Assembly: GCA_038325105.1 (NCBI GenBank) | Contig: JBBQIR010000092.1 | Coordinates: forward strand, 1-7,098 | Source of the DNA: WSXY01 sp038325105 | Lineage (GTDB): Bacteria; Actinomycetota; Coriobacteriia; Anaerosomatales; Anaerosomataceae | DNA: 7,098 bases | Direction: 5' to 3' | Shown: in pieces, positions 1 through 6,956 of the stretch | How positions within the stretch are numbered: the stretch's first letter is position 1 | Layout of the letters: each line of letters starts with the position of its first letter | The notes under the pieces: model-generated | Databases searched by the model: none | Seen by the model: the letters and a program-made list of their open reading frames with translations, nothing else | Told to the model about the DNA's origin: nothing | Position numbers and translations under genes: made by a program

Positions 1-763
1 CCGTTGTGCGCAAGAAGTGGTTGCCTGCGTCAAGGCGCCTACGGAACTCCTCGGGGCGATAGAGCGTCACATCAACCTCGCGGCCGAGTTCACGCTGAGC
101 GTCGGCGATGGGGCCGACCAGCTCATCATCGGTCACTTCGCCGACCACGATCACGTCAACATCGCTGCCTAAGCGATCTTCGCCGGCCGCCACCGATCCG
201 TACACGAATGCCCAGCGGATGCGCGATCCCACCTCTCCAAGATGCCGAACAAGTGCCTCAGAGATACCGAGCTCCCGCGACAGCAATCGGCGCAGATCCT
301 CAAACCGTTCGTCGCGCGCGGCCCGATAGTAGAGGCGGTTTCCGTCGCGCCGAGACTCAATCAGCCCCAGCGCTTCAAGTCGAGCCAACGCAATCTGCGC
401 CGAACGCAGGCCCACCCCCGCGCGACGCGCTACCTCCCGCTGATGAGTCTCGCGGTCAGGTTCACGCAGGAACACCGCGAGCACTTTGCGGGTAGCGGGT
501 GCCCCCATCAGGCGAACCAACGCTGTGGCGGTGGGCAGCTCAGGTCCCAACCTCGTGCGCTCCACCGCATAGGTGGCTGCGTCCTCGCGCGCCGTTGTGG
601 GGAGACCCTCAATGGCCGCGCGCCCAGGCAGCAACGTGGCGACGATAATCCCCGCACGCTCGACGAGAACGGTCGTACCGGCGTCGGCTAAGCTGAGTGC
701 TGATGCCGGAGCGGCGCGGAACTCCGCCTCCGTCATTGCATGCGTCTTCTCAGATGTAGTCAT
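1..763 (-). CDS. Phd-like / winged-helix / MNT nucleotidyltransferase fusion regulator (partial, runs off the left edge)
   Basis: The frame is open from an ATG at 763 to the window edge (254 codons, no stop), so the C-terminus is missing. Residues about 10-60 resemble the N-terminus of Phd/YefM antitoxins (EFRAAPASAL, then AGTTVLVERAG). Residues about 83-150 form a winged helix of ArsR/MarR type, with recognition-helix text such as GVGLRSAQIALARLEALGLI and a wing ending RLYYRA. Residues about 183-235 are a minimal nucleotidyltransferase: G189-S190, then D201-x-D203, with the third carboxylate D231 in REVDVTLY, so the catalytic triad looks intact. Known for the families: MNT domains can act as antitoxins that nucleotidylate HEPN toxins, and Phd domains bind their own operators. 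Inferred: a DNA-binding, self-regulating enzyme. Any HEPN partner would lie beyond the left edge. The start at 763 is favoured by AAGGAG nine bases upstream; an in-frame ATG at 784 is the alternative. Confidence 0.85.
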   Translation of the reverse strand, partial: MTTSEKTHAMTEAEFRAAPASALSLADAGTTVLVERAGIIVATLLPGRAAIEGLPTTAREDAATYAVERTRLGPELPTATALVRLMGAPATRKVLAVFLREPDRETHQREVARRAGVGLRSAQIALARLEALGLIESRRDGNRLYYRAARDERFEDLRRLLSRELGISEALVRHLGEVGSRIRWAFVYGSVAAGEDRLGSDVDVIVVGEVTDDELVGPIADAQRELGREVDVTLYRPEEFRRRLDAGNHFLRTT

Positions 764-791
764 TCGACTTCGCTCCTTAGTCATTCGACTA
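757..791. promoter_or_regulatory. Twin palindromic operator over the start region of the nucleotidyltransferase regulator
   Basis: TAGTCATTCGACT occurs at 757-769 and again at 778-790. The centres are exactly 21 bp apart, two helical turns. Each copy is itself an inverted repeat, AGTC-ATTC-GACT; the right copy extends to five-base arms (TAGTC-ATTC-GACTA, 778-791). On the minus strand each copy carries an in-frame ATGACTA preceded by GGAG, so the translation start is duplicated too. The geometry suits two dimers of a DNA-binding protein on one face of the helix. The likely ligand is the Phd-like or winged-helix part of the gene starting here, but this is inferred. Confidence 0.5.
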
Positions 792-796
792 ACTCC

Positions 797-825
797 AGAA
801 TCGCACTCGCACGTCGTCCGGTCAA
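797..825 (-). promoter_or_regulatory. Putative sigma70-type promoter for the nucleotidyltransferase regulator
   Basis: On the minus strand TTGACC (825-820) is followed after 17 bases by GATTCT (802-797). The -35 matches consensus at five of six positions, and the -10 keeps the key A2 and T6. Transcription would begin near 790, inside the twin operator. The ATG at 784 would then be nearly leaderless, while the ATG at 763 would have a normal leader with AAGGAG. This is a by-eye motif match only. Confidence 0.35.
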
Positions 826-874
826 CCCTCCCCTTCGCGCGCCGCTTGCGCCACAATGCTCCAAAGGGGTCCAC

Positions 875-1960
875 ATGAAGCCGCAAGCTGCACCGCCAAG
901 AGCCGACGCCGCATACGAGCGCAAGATGCGCCTGTATGCGTACCTCGCCGAGCACGACCGCTGGCGAACCCTGCGCGCGCTCCTGACAGCAGTCCACGGC
1001 TACCTCGCCGCCGCAGATGCTCGCGAGATCGCCGCCGCCGGCATCACGCCCGCCGCTCTCAAGACCACCTTCGAGAGCGCACGCAAGAAGCTGCTGCGCG
1101 ATTTCGAGGACCTCGAGCGACTCGGATTCGTCATCGAACGCCGAGAAGTCCGCCGAGGCAATCTCGATGAACCAATCCCCGAGTACCGCCTCAGCCGCGA
1201 GAGCTATGCAAGCAGCGATCTTCAGCTCACTGCCGAGCAGCTGGGCGTGCTCGCAATCGTCGCCGCACTCGCCAAGTCAGCGCCCGACTTCCCCGTCGCC
1301 GAAGACACGCTAGGCGCGATCGCGAAGCTCCTGCCGGGCACCACACTCGACGACGACCTGCCAGTAAGCGTCTCCTTCAAAACGCCACGCACCGAGCGCA
1401 ATGCCGACGTTATCAACGCCCGCCTTCACCGCCTGGCAGAGATCATGCGCCGGCGCCACGTGGTCGAGTTCGTGTACCGCAAGCTCGATGGAGCCGAGTC
1501 CCGGCGCGCTGTCGAGCTCTACGGCGTAGGCGAGCGCGTCGGCCTCTGGTACGCCGTCGGACGCGATCTCGCGGACAGCCGCATCAAGTCCTTCCGCATC
1601 TCGCGGATGCATGGTCGCCCCGCCGAGAAGTCTGCCGAGAAGGGTCCGCAGTACGAGGTTCCGGCCGACTTCGACCTAGCCGACTACATCCGTCCACCGT
1701 GGCTTATCGGCGATGTCGAGACGCTCGTCACCATCGCTTTCGCACCGTCCGTGGTGCATCTTGCGCGAGCGAACCTGAGCGGAGCCGTCGCTCGTGAGTT
1801 AGGCGACGGTCGCACCGAGTTCAGCGTGTCCGTGCGCAACGTCGACGGGCTAGTGCGGTGGCTCATGACATTTGGCGATGCCGCCCAGGTGCTCGGACCG
1901 GAATCGGCTCGCGACTACGCGGTCGACATGCGCGCGCAGATGGAGGCCAACCGTGGCTGA
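875..1960 (+). CDS. HTH-WYL-WCX transcriptional regulator, first of a tandem pair (PafB-like architecture)
   Basis: This 361-residue protein has three parts. Residues about 15-110 are an N-terminal winged helix, with a helix pair around 58-84 and ERLGFVIERR as the wing. The WYL domain is at about 193-246, with VEFVYR, RRAVELYGVG, LWYAVGR (W225-Y226) and the conserved basic stretch IKSFRISRM. The C-terminal WCX domain is at about 281-356. Known for the family: WYL domains sense ligands, often nucleic acid or nucleotides, and switch DNA binding by the HTH; actinobacterial PafB/PafC act together on DNA-damage genes. The ATG at 875 is chosen because AAAGGGG lies five bases upstream; an in-frame ATG at 740 would run back into the divergent gene and has no such support. 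The stop overlaps the next gene by eight bases, so the two are probably translated together and may form a heterodimer. No proteasome genes are visible nearby, so strict pafB orthology is not claimed. Confidence 0.9.
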   Translation: MKPQAAPPRADAAYERKMRLYAYLAEHDRWRTLRALLTAVHGYLAAADAREIAAAGITPAALKTTFESARKKLLRDFEDLERLGFVIERREVRRGNLDEPIPEYRLSRESYASSDLQLTAEQLGVLAIVAALAKSAPDFPVAEDTLGAIAKLLPGTTLDDDLPVSVSFKTPRTERNADVINARLHRLAEIMRRRHVVEFVYRKLDGAESRRAVELYGVGERVGLWYAVGRDLADSRIKSFRISRMHGRPAEKSAEKGPQYEVPADFDLADYIRPPWLIGDVETLVTIAFAPSVVHLARANLSGAVARELGDGRTEFSVSVRNVDGLVRWLMTFGDAAQVLGPESARDYAVDMRAQMEANRG

Positions 1961-2861
1961 CACGTTGTCGCGCCTGCGAAGGACCGCGCTTCTCCTTCCG
2001 CGATTGCTGCGCGCCCATGACGCTTCCGTGCCGATGGAGCTCGCTGATACCGCCGAGGCGCTGGGCACCGACGCCCGAACACTCACTGGGGACCTGACCG
2101 CTCTGCAGGACATCGAGTTCGAGAGCGACGATCGCCCCAACTACTTCAGCTTCGAGATCGCGGGCAACGAGGTCCGAGTCAACACCGTCCCGCTCATGCT
2201 CCGCGGTAAGCCGCAAACGGTCCGGCTCACTGAGCCAGAGGCGAGTTCCCTCCTCAGCTTCCTCGATGAGCTAGAACTCGGCGAATCCGAGGATGAAGCA
2301 CTTGAGAACCTTGAGCTGGCCATCGCGCGCGCAGCAGGCGCGCCCGAGGGAATCCGCTGCTGGAGTGCCGGCGGTCCCATCCCCGCCGAGGAGGTCTTCA
2401 CCGCCATCCTCAATGCCACCCGCGAGCATCTCCGGTGCGAGATCAGCTACACGGGAGCTGGCGGCAACCTTTACGCCGTTGGGATCGAGCCCTACCACCT
2501 GCGGATGGAACGCGGGCTCTGGTACGCGATCACGCGCCTGGCCGAGGGCCCGCACGTGGGCGAAAAGCGCTGCTTCCGGCTCGACAAGATCGCGACGGTC
2601 GAGGTCGGGGGACCGTTCGAGCCACGCCCAATCAACCTTTCGAAGTACTCCTACGGCGTCTTTCGGCCGACTGGCGAGCCAATGATCGCGACCGTCACGT
2701 TCAGCGACAGAATAGCCGCCTACGCCATGGAGCGCTGGGGGCCGGGACGTCCGGTCGCCGATGGGGTGGAGGTCGACATCGAATACTGGGACGACGGGTG
2801 GTTGGAGCGGACGTTAGCGGTGTTCGGAGCGGAGACGGTGAGGTTGCGTAGTGCTACCTAG
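1953..2861 (+). CDS. HTH-WYL-WCX transcriptional regulator, second of a tandem pair (PafC-like architecture)
   Basis: A 302-residue protein read from a GTG start, with GGAGG at 1942-1946, six bases upstream and inside the end of the preceding gene. The N-terminal HTH spans about residues 1-70: a helical stretch, ELADTAEALGTDARTLTGDL as the helix-turn-helix, then a short wing. The WYL domain is at about 150-215, with CEISYTGAGG, IEPYHLRMERGLWYAI (W190-Y191) and KRCFRLDKI. The WCX domain at about 244-300 is somewhat short. Residues 105-125 are strongly acidic (ELELGESEDEALENLELA), which looks like a linker helix. The eight-base overlap and shared domain order indicate a co-translated partner of the first regulator. 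Its target is not shown by the sequence; the HNH pair 266 bp downstream on the same strand is one candidate and the divergent nucleotidyltransferase gene another. Confidence 0.9.
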   Translation: MADTLSRLRRTALLLPRLLRAHDASVPMELADTAEALGTDARTLTGDLTALQDIEFESDDRPNYFSFEIAGNEVRVNTVPLMLRGKPQTVRLTEPEASSLLSFLDELELGESEDEALENLELAIARAAGAPEGIRCWSAGGPIPAEEVFTAILNATREHLRCEISYTGAGGNLYAVGIEPYHLRMERGLWYAITRLAEGPHVGEKRCFRLDKIATVEVGGPFEPRPINLSKYSYGVFRPTGEPMIATVTFSDRIAAYAMERWGPGRPVADGVEVDIEYWDDGWLERTLAVFGAETVRLRSAT

Positions 2862-3040
2862 AGGGGCATCCACCTCACGCGCACAAAGCCTGTCCGGAAT
2901 CCCAGAAGTACAGGGCTGGAGTTGCCCCGCTCCTGTTGACGCCTGCTGACTTTGACGCAGCGGCCTGAAGCAGACGCCGAATGATCGCAACTCTGACTGC
3001 CTGACGCTCAATGGGATCGAGCCGACCGGGGCGAGATGGC

Positions 3041-3056
3041 ACCTGCGCGAACAGGT
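3041..3056. promoter_or_regulatory. Short inverted repeat upstream of the HNH pair
   Basis: ACCTG-CGCGAA-CAGGT is a perfect five-base inverted repeat with a six-base spacer, about 75 bp before the start at 3128, in the 266 bp gap that follows the WYL pair. A -10-like TACAGT lies at 3066-3071, but no good -35 sits at the right distance. Five-base arms occur often by chance. It could be an operator for one of the neighbouring regulators, with weak support. I see no clear terminator or gene in the rest of 2862-3127. Confidence 0.2.
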
Positions 3057-3127
3057 CGCCAGAGGTACAGTGGGACCCAAGGAATCGAATCACCACTGAA
3101 CCCAGGGCGATTCAGAGAGGGGATGAC

Positions 3128-3964
3128 ATGCACAGCGGTCCGGAGGGGGAATCCCCAATCGGTTGGACGTTGGCGGTCCTATCGAGCGCGTCCTGCGCTG
3201 CTCTGCATCTGAATCCGTTCGTCATCGACATCGTGGCGGAAGGCAAGCCTACGAATGCGTCGACGGGGTCCTGGCGCATTCCCCTTTCAGCCGGTGAAGT
3301 CAGCATCCACTTCTCTCTCGGCAAGGGGGCACCCGATTCCCTATCCGCGCTGATCAGCGCGGCAGATGCCACCCCACGCGTCCTCTCCCAAGTACTTGCC
3401 TTTAGTGGCGGTCCCGAGAGTGGCTGTCTTTCTGCGCGCGTAGATATGGCCCGTTCGACTGGAGTGAGCGTCAAGGCCCGTGAACTGCGCGCCAAGGTCC
3501 TAGCAGACCTGTTGGGTCAGCTCGAGTATGTTGTGCAGCTTCATGGGGACGCCATGTTTGTGCGCGTGCCGCTCGACGCTGGCCCAGCCGAACTGCTTGA
3601 GAGCCTTCTCCGACTGACTGTCTATGTAGCGCACTTTCTTGGCAACGCTGGATGCCATGTTGACTTCCTACCAGTGCTGGCGCCGACCACGACTCTGCCT
3701 GACTGCGTTGCGACGGGGAAGGTTCTCGATCTGTGCGAGACTCGACTTGCCAACGGACGCAGAGCGCTCACTCTCGGCCATCGCTACGACCGCATGCGCA
3801 AAGACGGGTTCAGATGCGTCGCGTGCGACCGAGGCCATACGATGAGGGACGATGGGATCGTACTTGTCGTGCGGCACGAGGTGCCGCCATCAGAGGGCGT
3901 TGCTGGGGTGGTTCGCACTTACTGCGTTGACGACGCACCCGAGTTGATCGGGGGAACACGATGA
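3128..3964 (+). CDS. Unrecognised protein with a degenerate C-terminal HNH-like domain, partner of the HNH nuclease
   Basis: A 278-residue protein whose first ~200 residues I do not recognise; they read as a mixed alpha/beta fold with no signal peptide or clear membrane segment. The C-terminus, about 219-270, follows the HNH layout: YDRMRKDGFRCVACDRG gives the first CxxC (C230, C233). The expected D-H is replaced by R249-H250 in LVVRHEVPP. The second zinc knuckle and its Asn are gone: C266 is followed by VDDA rather than xxCN. The domain is therefore probably not a nuclease and may bind DNA or its partner. The start is set by GAGAGGGG, five bases before the ATG; an in-frame ATG at 3011 has no ribosome binding site. 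The stop overlaps the start of the next gene (ATGA), so the products are probably made together. Biochemical role unknown. Confidence 0.8.
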   Translation: MHSGPEGESPIGWTLAVLSSASCAALHLNPFVIDIVAEGKPTNASTGSWRIPLSAGEVSIHFSLGKGAPDSLSALISAADATPRVLSQVLAFSGGPESGCLSARVDMARSTGVSVKARELRAKVLADLLGQLEYVVQLHGDAMFVRVPLDAGPAELLESLLRLTVYVAHFLGNAGCHVDFLPVLAPTTTLPDCVATGKVLDLCETRLANGRRALTLGHRYDRMRKDGFRCVACDRGHTMRDDGIVLVVRHEVPPSEGVAGVVRTYCVDDAPELIGGTR

Positions 3965-4971
3965 CGAGACAGTCCGATATCCAACTCTTCGCCACGATAG
4001 CTGCCCTAGCCGACGCGCTTCGTGGCGTCCGACTCGCTGAAATCAGTGTGGGTGCGTTCCGGGTACCGGTTCAGCGGATACCAACGGCGGCCGCGAACGA
4101 CGCCCTCGAAGGAACCCAGGTGTACCGGGTTGACTTGGGCTACCATCGTTCGGCCACCCTCAGGGTTGCGCTCTTTGCCGCATGCAATGAAAGCAATCCG
4201 GAACTTGGCTACGCGAAGCTCATGTGCTTCGGCAGCGGTACGGGGTTCAGCCTAGGCAAGGCGAGCTCGGCCCCGATCTTCTCGGTGAACCTGACCACCG
4301 CAGACGCCGCGGACCCCGAGAACCCTGATGCCGGACTGGGCATTCTCCCACGCCTCATTTTCACTGGGCAGCGAGCACTCAAGGAGGAGTTCGGCGAAAA
4401 GGCGATGCAGAACTCCAACCTACAGTCACAACTGACACTGCTGGGAATCGTGAGAGCCATGGGGTATGAAGTCACCGATGAGGGGCTCGTCTCGCTCGGG
4501 GCTTTCGACCCGCAGCATGCGAGATTCCTCGAGCCCGCATCATCTGAGGAATTCCTAGATTCCTTCCTCGCAATCTCGCTGCTGAAGGGCCACCTGCAGG
4601 GAAACAAGCGGTATCGGTTGCCTGGAATGCCCTACTACGGATCAAGCGAGTTGGCCGGCATGTTCAGTAAAGGGATCACCGACGCAGCTGGCCCCGATTG
4701 CGACGTCGCAGGCAAGGTCGATGTCACTGTGCGCGAGGCGCGCAATGTGTCGGAACGACTGAAGCGCGAGGTCAAGATGCGCGACGGCTGGCTTTGCGTG
4801 AAATGCGGACGCGGTCCGGCAGAAGGCGTGCGGCTTCATGTCGATCACGTGAGGCCGATTGCCGCGAAGGGTGGCAACGGTCCGAGCAATCTGCAGACGC
4901 TCTGCCACCTGTGCAATCTAGGGAAGTCCTGCGGCGCAGACGTGGCTCCGGCGTCTGAACCCACACCCTAG
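3961..4971 (+). CDS. HNH endonuclease domain protein
   Basis: A 336-residue protein. The N-terminal ~260 residues are unrecognised; they contain a strand-rich part (about 55-110), a proline/aspartate-rich loop (ADPENPDAGLGILP, 117-130) and helices around 136-215. The C-terminal HNH domain, about 263-323, is complete: KMRDGWLCVKCGRG supplies C279 and C282, LHVDHVRPI gives D295-H296, and SNLQTLCHLCN gives N310, C315, C318 and N319. This matches HNH nucleases of the McrA/restriction type, a beta-beta-alpha-metal fold that cuts DNA using the conserved histidine and a metal ion. The start codon overlaps the stop of the preceding gene by four bases, with GGGGG six bases upstream, indicating translational coupling. 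The N-terminal region probably sets target specificity or binds the upstream protein. Alternatives are a restriction or anti-phage nuclease, or a stray mobile HNH enzyme; the dedicated partner favours the first. Confidence 0.88.
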   Translation: MTRQSDIQLFATIAALADALRGVRLAEISVGAFRVPVQRIPTAAANDALEGTQVYRVDLGYHRSATLRVALFAACNESNPELGYAKLMCFGSGTGFSLGKASSAPIFSVNLTTADAADPENPDAGLGILPRLIFTGQRALKEEFGEKAMQNSNLQSQLTLLGIVRAMGYEVTDEGLVSLGAFDPQHARFLEPASSEEFLDSFLAISLLKGHLQGNKRYRLPGMPYYGSSELAGMFSKGITDAAGPDCDVAGKVDVTVREARNVSERLKREVKMRDGWLCVKCGRGPAEGVRLHVDHVRPIAAKGGNGPSNLQTLCHLCNLGKSCGADVAPASEPTP

Positions 4972-5440
4972 ACAGCTCGCGTCAACCGGAAGACACAAGC
5001 GTCACACGACACGCCCGCGAAACGGATCATGCTAGACCCAGGTAGGCCCGCGGGCGAAGCGCGGCGGCCTGGATGCAGTCCCTGCGTACCGCCAGGCCCT
5101 TCCGGAAGAAGCCCGGGCCAACGCAGAGACCCTCGCGTCGGCAAAACACTCGCATCGCTGCTCACGGCGTTTCTCGCGTGGAAGCCTCACTACAGGCTGC
5201 CGTGCACCCTTGAGCGCGAGCGATGATCATCCGAATCGCCGGAGGTCGAACACAGACCACACATATTCGGGCGCCACATTTGGCTATGAGCTATCTGTCT
5301 TACACCGAACACACACCGGACCGCGAAGCAGCAATTCCTCCTCGGGGACATAATGGGAAACACACAGGGTCAGGAGCGCTCGGACTGCGTCGCAGAAATC
5401 GGGTATTTCGGCTCTCTTGAGGGGTCTCGGCCATGGAACC
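4972..5440. other. Intergenic gap between convergent genes, no convincing gene
   Basis: This 469 bp separates the HNH gene (plus) from the RAMA-like gene (minus), so both should terminate here. The left part holds a cluster of palindromes (separate entry). Further right are a ten-base palindrome, GATGATCATC (5222-5231), and the octamer CGAACACA at 5247-5254 and 5306-5313. Short open frames exist on both strands, but none has a ribosome binding site plus recognisable protein text. No tRNA, U-tract terminator or insertion-sequence end was seen. It may be decayed accessory DNA. Confidence 0.5.
5044..5119. repeat. Cluster of GC-rich palindromes, possible structured RNA or terminator region
   Basis: Four self-complementary elements lie within 76 bp: GCCCGCGGGC (5046-5055); a long hairpin whose arms GGCCTGG (5066-5072) and CCAGGCC (5092-5098) enclose a second stem, ATGCAG (5073-5078) with CTGCGT (5082-5087), closed by a three-base loop; CTTCCGGAAG (5099-5108); and GCCCGGGC (5111-5118). 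The outer parts also pair, GGCCCG (5045-5050) with CGGGCC (5114-5119). No T-run follows, so it is not a textbook terminator. It could still end transcription of both convergent genes, be a REP-like element, or mark a recombination site. Confidence 0.5.
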
Positions 5441-6865
5441 CTACGGTCTGACGCCCTGCTCGGCAATTTCGCGAAGCTTGATCGTCTCCCTATCACCTAT
5501 CTTCAACGTCCAAAAGGCAAGCCCGCCAACCTTCTTCATTGGCTTTAGCTTTTTATCCCGAATGAAGCGCTGAGCCGCCTCTTCATAGGATGGCTTGCAG
5601 TTCTTGGTTCCACCGGCGCGGAACTTGTCTCGGTCAACAATCTCAACCAGCATTTGAGCGCCCGACGGATGCTCTCGTACGAGCGAATCGCCAGGTAGCA
5701 CGAGACCGGCCTCCATGAGATCGGACAGGCTGGTCATCGGACCTCGGAGTTGCGGAACGGGAGTCACTGCCGCCAAGCCGGGCCGCGCAGTGGAGCCCTG
5801 CCGTGGCGAAATCACTGCTGATGAAGCGCTCGCACGCTCGCTGGTCGCGCGTCGAGCCGCTGCAGAGATAAAGAGGTCAGAAGAACTAAGCGATCTTTCG
5901 ACCAGCGGTTCCGCCCATGCATGAGGGATTGAACCCAGCACCCACAGGGCACGACATACTGCCTCGGCGTTTGAGCCATATGCCGCGTGTTCAATGCTAG
6001 CTCGTCCACCGTCCCCGAGATGGGCCGATTCGCGCCGCAATGCGGCTGCGGCTTCCCAGCCGATGAATGAGTTGGGGTCTTCGAGCCGCTCCTCGGCGAA
6101 ACCAATTGCGGAAACATCTGGTGACTCGAACAGGTGCGCCCAGTTGTGGAACCAATCCGGTACCCCACCGGATGCCCCCGCACTGGCCACCAATCGCGAC
6201 TGAACTGCGGCTATCAAGGCGCGGCGGTCAGGGCTACTGCGGAATTCGGCGAAATTGTCGAAGAGTGGTGCGGCCAAATAGCCTGCCACGGTCTCACGAG
6301 TGCTAGAAGCAGATTCCCCTGCTCGCGAGGCCATGTCGGCAGCCAGCGCCAGGGTCGTCCATTCGCTGAACTGCGCCTTGCCGGCGGCCAGCATCGCCTC
6401 AACAGCCCAGCGATAGCTGGCCCCCTTCAGAGAGCCAATTACCGCGGTTTGCGCTTCGGGAGACTCCTGCATCAGATAGATCGCCGCCGCCGTTGGGCCG
6501 AAGTCATCACCGCCGTCCGTAACGATGCTCCAGATTACACCGGTAAGGTTCTCGGCGGTCATCAGGCCGTGCAGTCTCAGGAGTCGCTTCACGAACCCCG
6601 TGTCAGTCACCCCGGCTGGATAGTCATCATCCTCTTCACCAACGAGCGAATTCGCCGCCTCCAGATCAACATCCACCTCCGGCATGATTTCGTGGAGGTA
6701 ATCGCCTACTGAAGAACCCGACCTCCCATTGACCCCCGTGAACGCTTCAATCACGGAGTGCGCGCAGGAGAGCTCATTGAGGAAATACGGCCTCGCCAGC
6801 ACCTCGGACACAAAACGTGGAACTCCTGCGCTCCCCAAGCCGACTCGCGACAAGGCCTCATTCAA
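5441..6865 (-). CDS. Alpha-helical protein with C-terminal RAMA-like domain, probably missing its N-terminus
   Basis: The open frame gives 474 residues from a TTG at 6865. Residues 1-345 are largely helical, with HEAT-like helix pairs near the end (AEAVCRALWVLGSI, then LFISAAARRAT). A low-complexity Ser/Ala/Pro linker (341-372) leads to a C-terminal domain at about 378-456: TSLSDLMEAGLVLPGDSLV, a beta-rich middle, SYEEAAQRFI, and GGLAFWTLK. This order matches RAMA domains (xLxDLIxAGLLxPGdxL ... aA ... GWxfW), which occur in restriction, DNA-modification and defence proteins and are predicted to recognise modified DNA. No catalytic motif is visible. The TTG has no real ribosome binding site, and the frame continues upstream with protein-like text (DESGYRVYQLLPIASQD) to an in-frame stop at 6934-6932 without any ATG or GTG. 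The original start was probably lost at the junction with the IS21 fragment. The frame is certain, the RAMA assignment moderate and the function unknown. Confidence 0.75.
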   Translation of the reverse strand: MNEALSRVGLGSAGVPRFVSEVLARPYFLNELSCAHSVIEAFTGVNGRSGSSVGDYLHEIMPEVDVDLEAANSLVGEEDDDYPAGVTDTGFVKRLLRLHGLMTAENLTGVIWSIVTDGGDDFGPTAAAIYLMQESPEAQTAVIGSLKGASYRWAVEAMLAAGKAQFSEWTTLALAADMASRAGESASSTRETVAGYLAAPLFDNFAEFRSSPDRRALIAAVQSRLVASAGASGGVPDWFHNWAHLFESPDVSAIGFAEERLEDPNSFIGWEAAAALRRESAHLGDGGRASIEHAAYGSNAEAVCRALWVLGSIPHAWAEPLVERSLSSSDLFISAAARRATSERASASSAVISPRQGSTARPGLAAVTPVPQLRGPMTSLSDLMEAGLVLPGDSLVREHPSGAQMLVEIVDRDKFRAGGTKNCKPSYEEAAQRFIRDKKLKPMKKVGGLAFWTLKIGDRETIKLREIAEQGVRP

Positions 6866-6956
6866 GTCCTGGCTCGCGATCGGGAGCAGTTGGTAGACGC
6901 GGTAGCCCGATTCGTCAGGGGGCAGGGACCTTCATACACCACGCCTCGGCGCGCGG

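Noticed and set aside
4..691. Plus-strand open frames over the left end
   Set aside because: These are low-complexity arginine/proline shadows of the minus-strand gene, which has clear domain motifs in its own frame.
740..874. N-terminal extension of the first WYL gene from an in-frame ATG at 740
   Set aside because: It would overlap the divergent nucleotidyltransferase gene and its operator, reads as serine/arginine/proline shadow text, and the ATG at 875 has a good ribosome binding site.
1872..1952. Longer start for the second WYL gene at ATG 1872
   Set aside because: It lies wholly inside the first WYL gene, its text is arginine-rich shadow, and GGAGG is placed correctly for the GTG at 1953.
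2936..2964. TTGACG as a possible -35 box after the WYL pair
   Set aside because: No -10-like hexamer lies 16-18 bases downstream; the position holds AGCGGC.
2875..3096. A 73-residue minus-strand open frame with fairly protein-like text (IERQAVRVAIIRRLLQ) in the gap before the HNH pair
   Set aside because: It starts at GTG with no ribosome binding site, matches no family I know and covers the probable promoter region of the HNH pair. It could be a decayed gene, but support is too thin to annotate.
5029..5420. Two 65-residue plus-strand frames in the convergent gap
   Set aside because: No ribosome binding site and no recognisable family. The first runs through the palindrome cluster, which explains its proline/glycine/arginine content.
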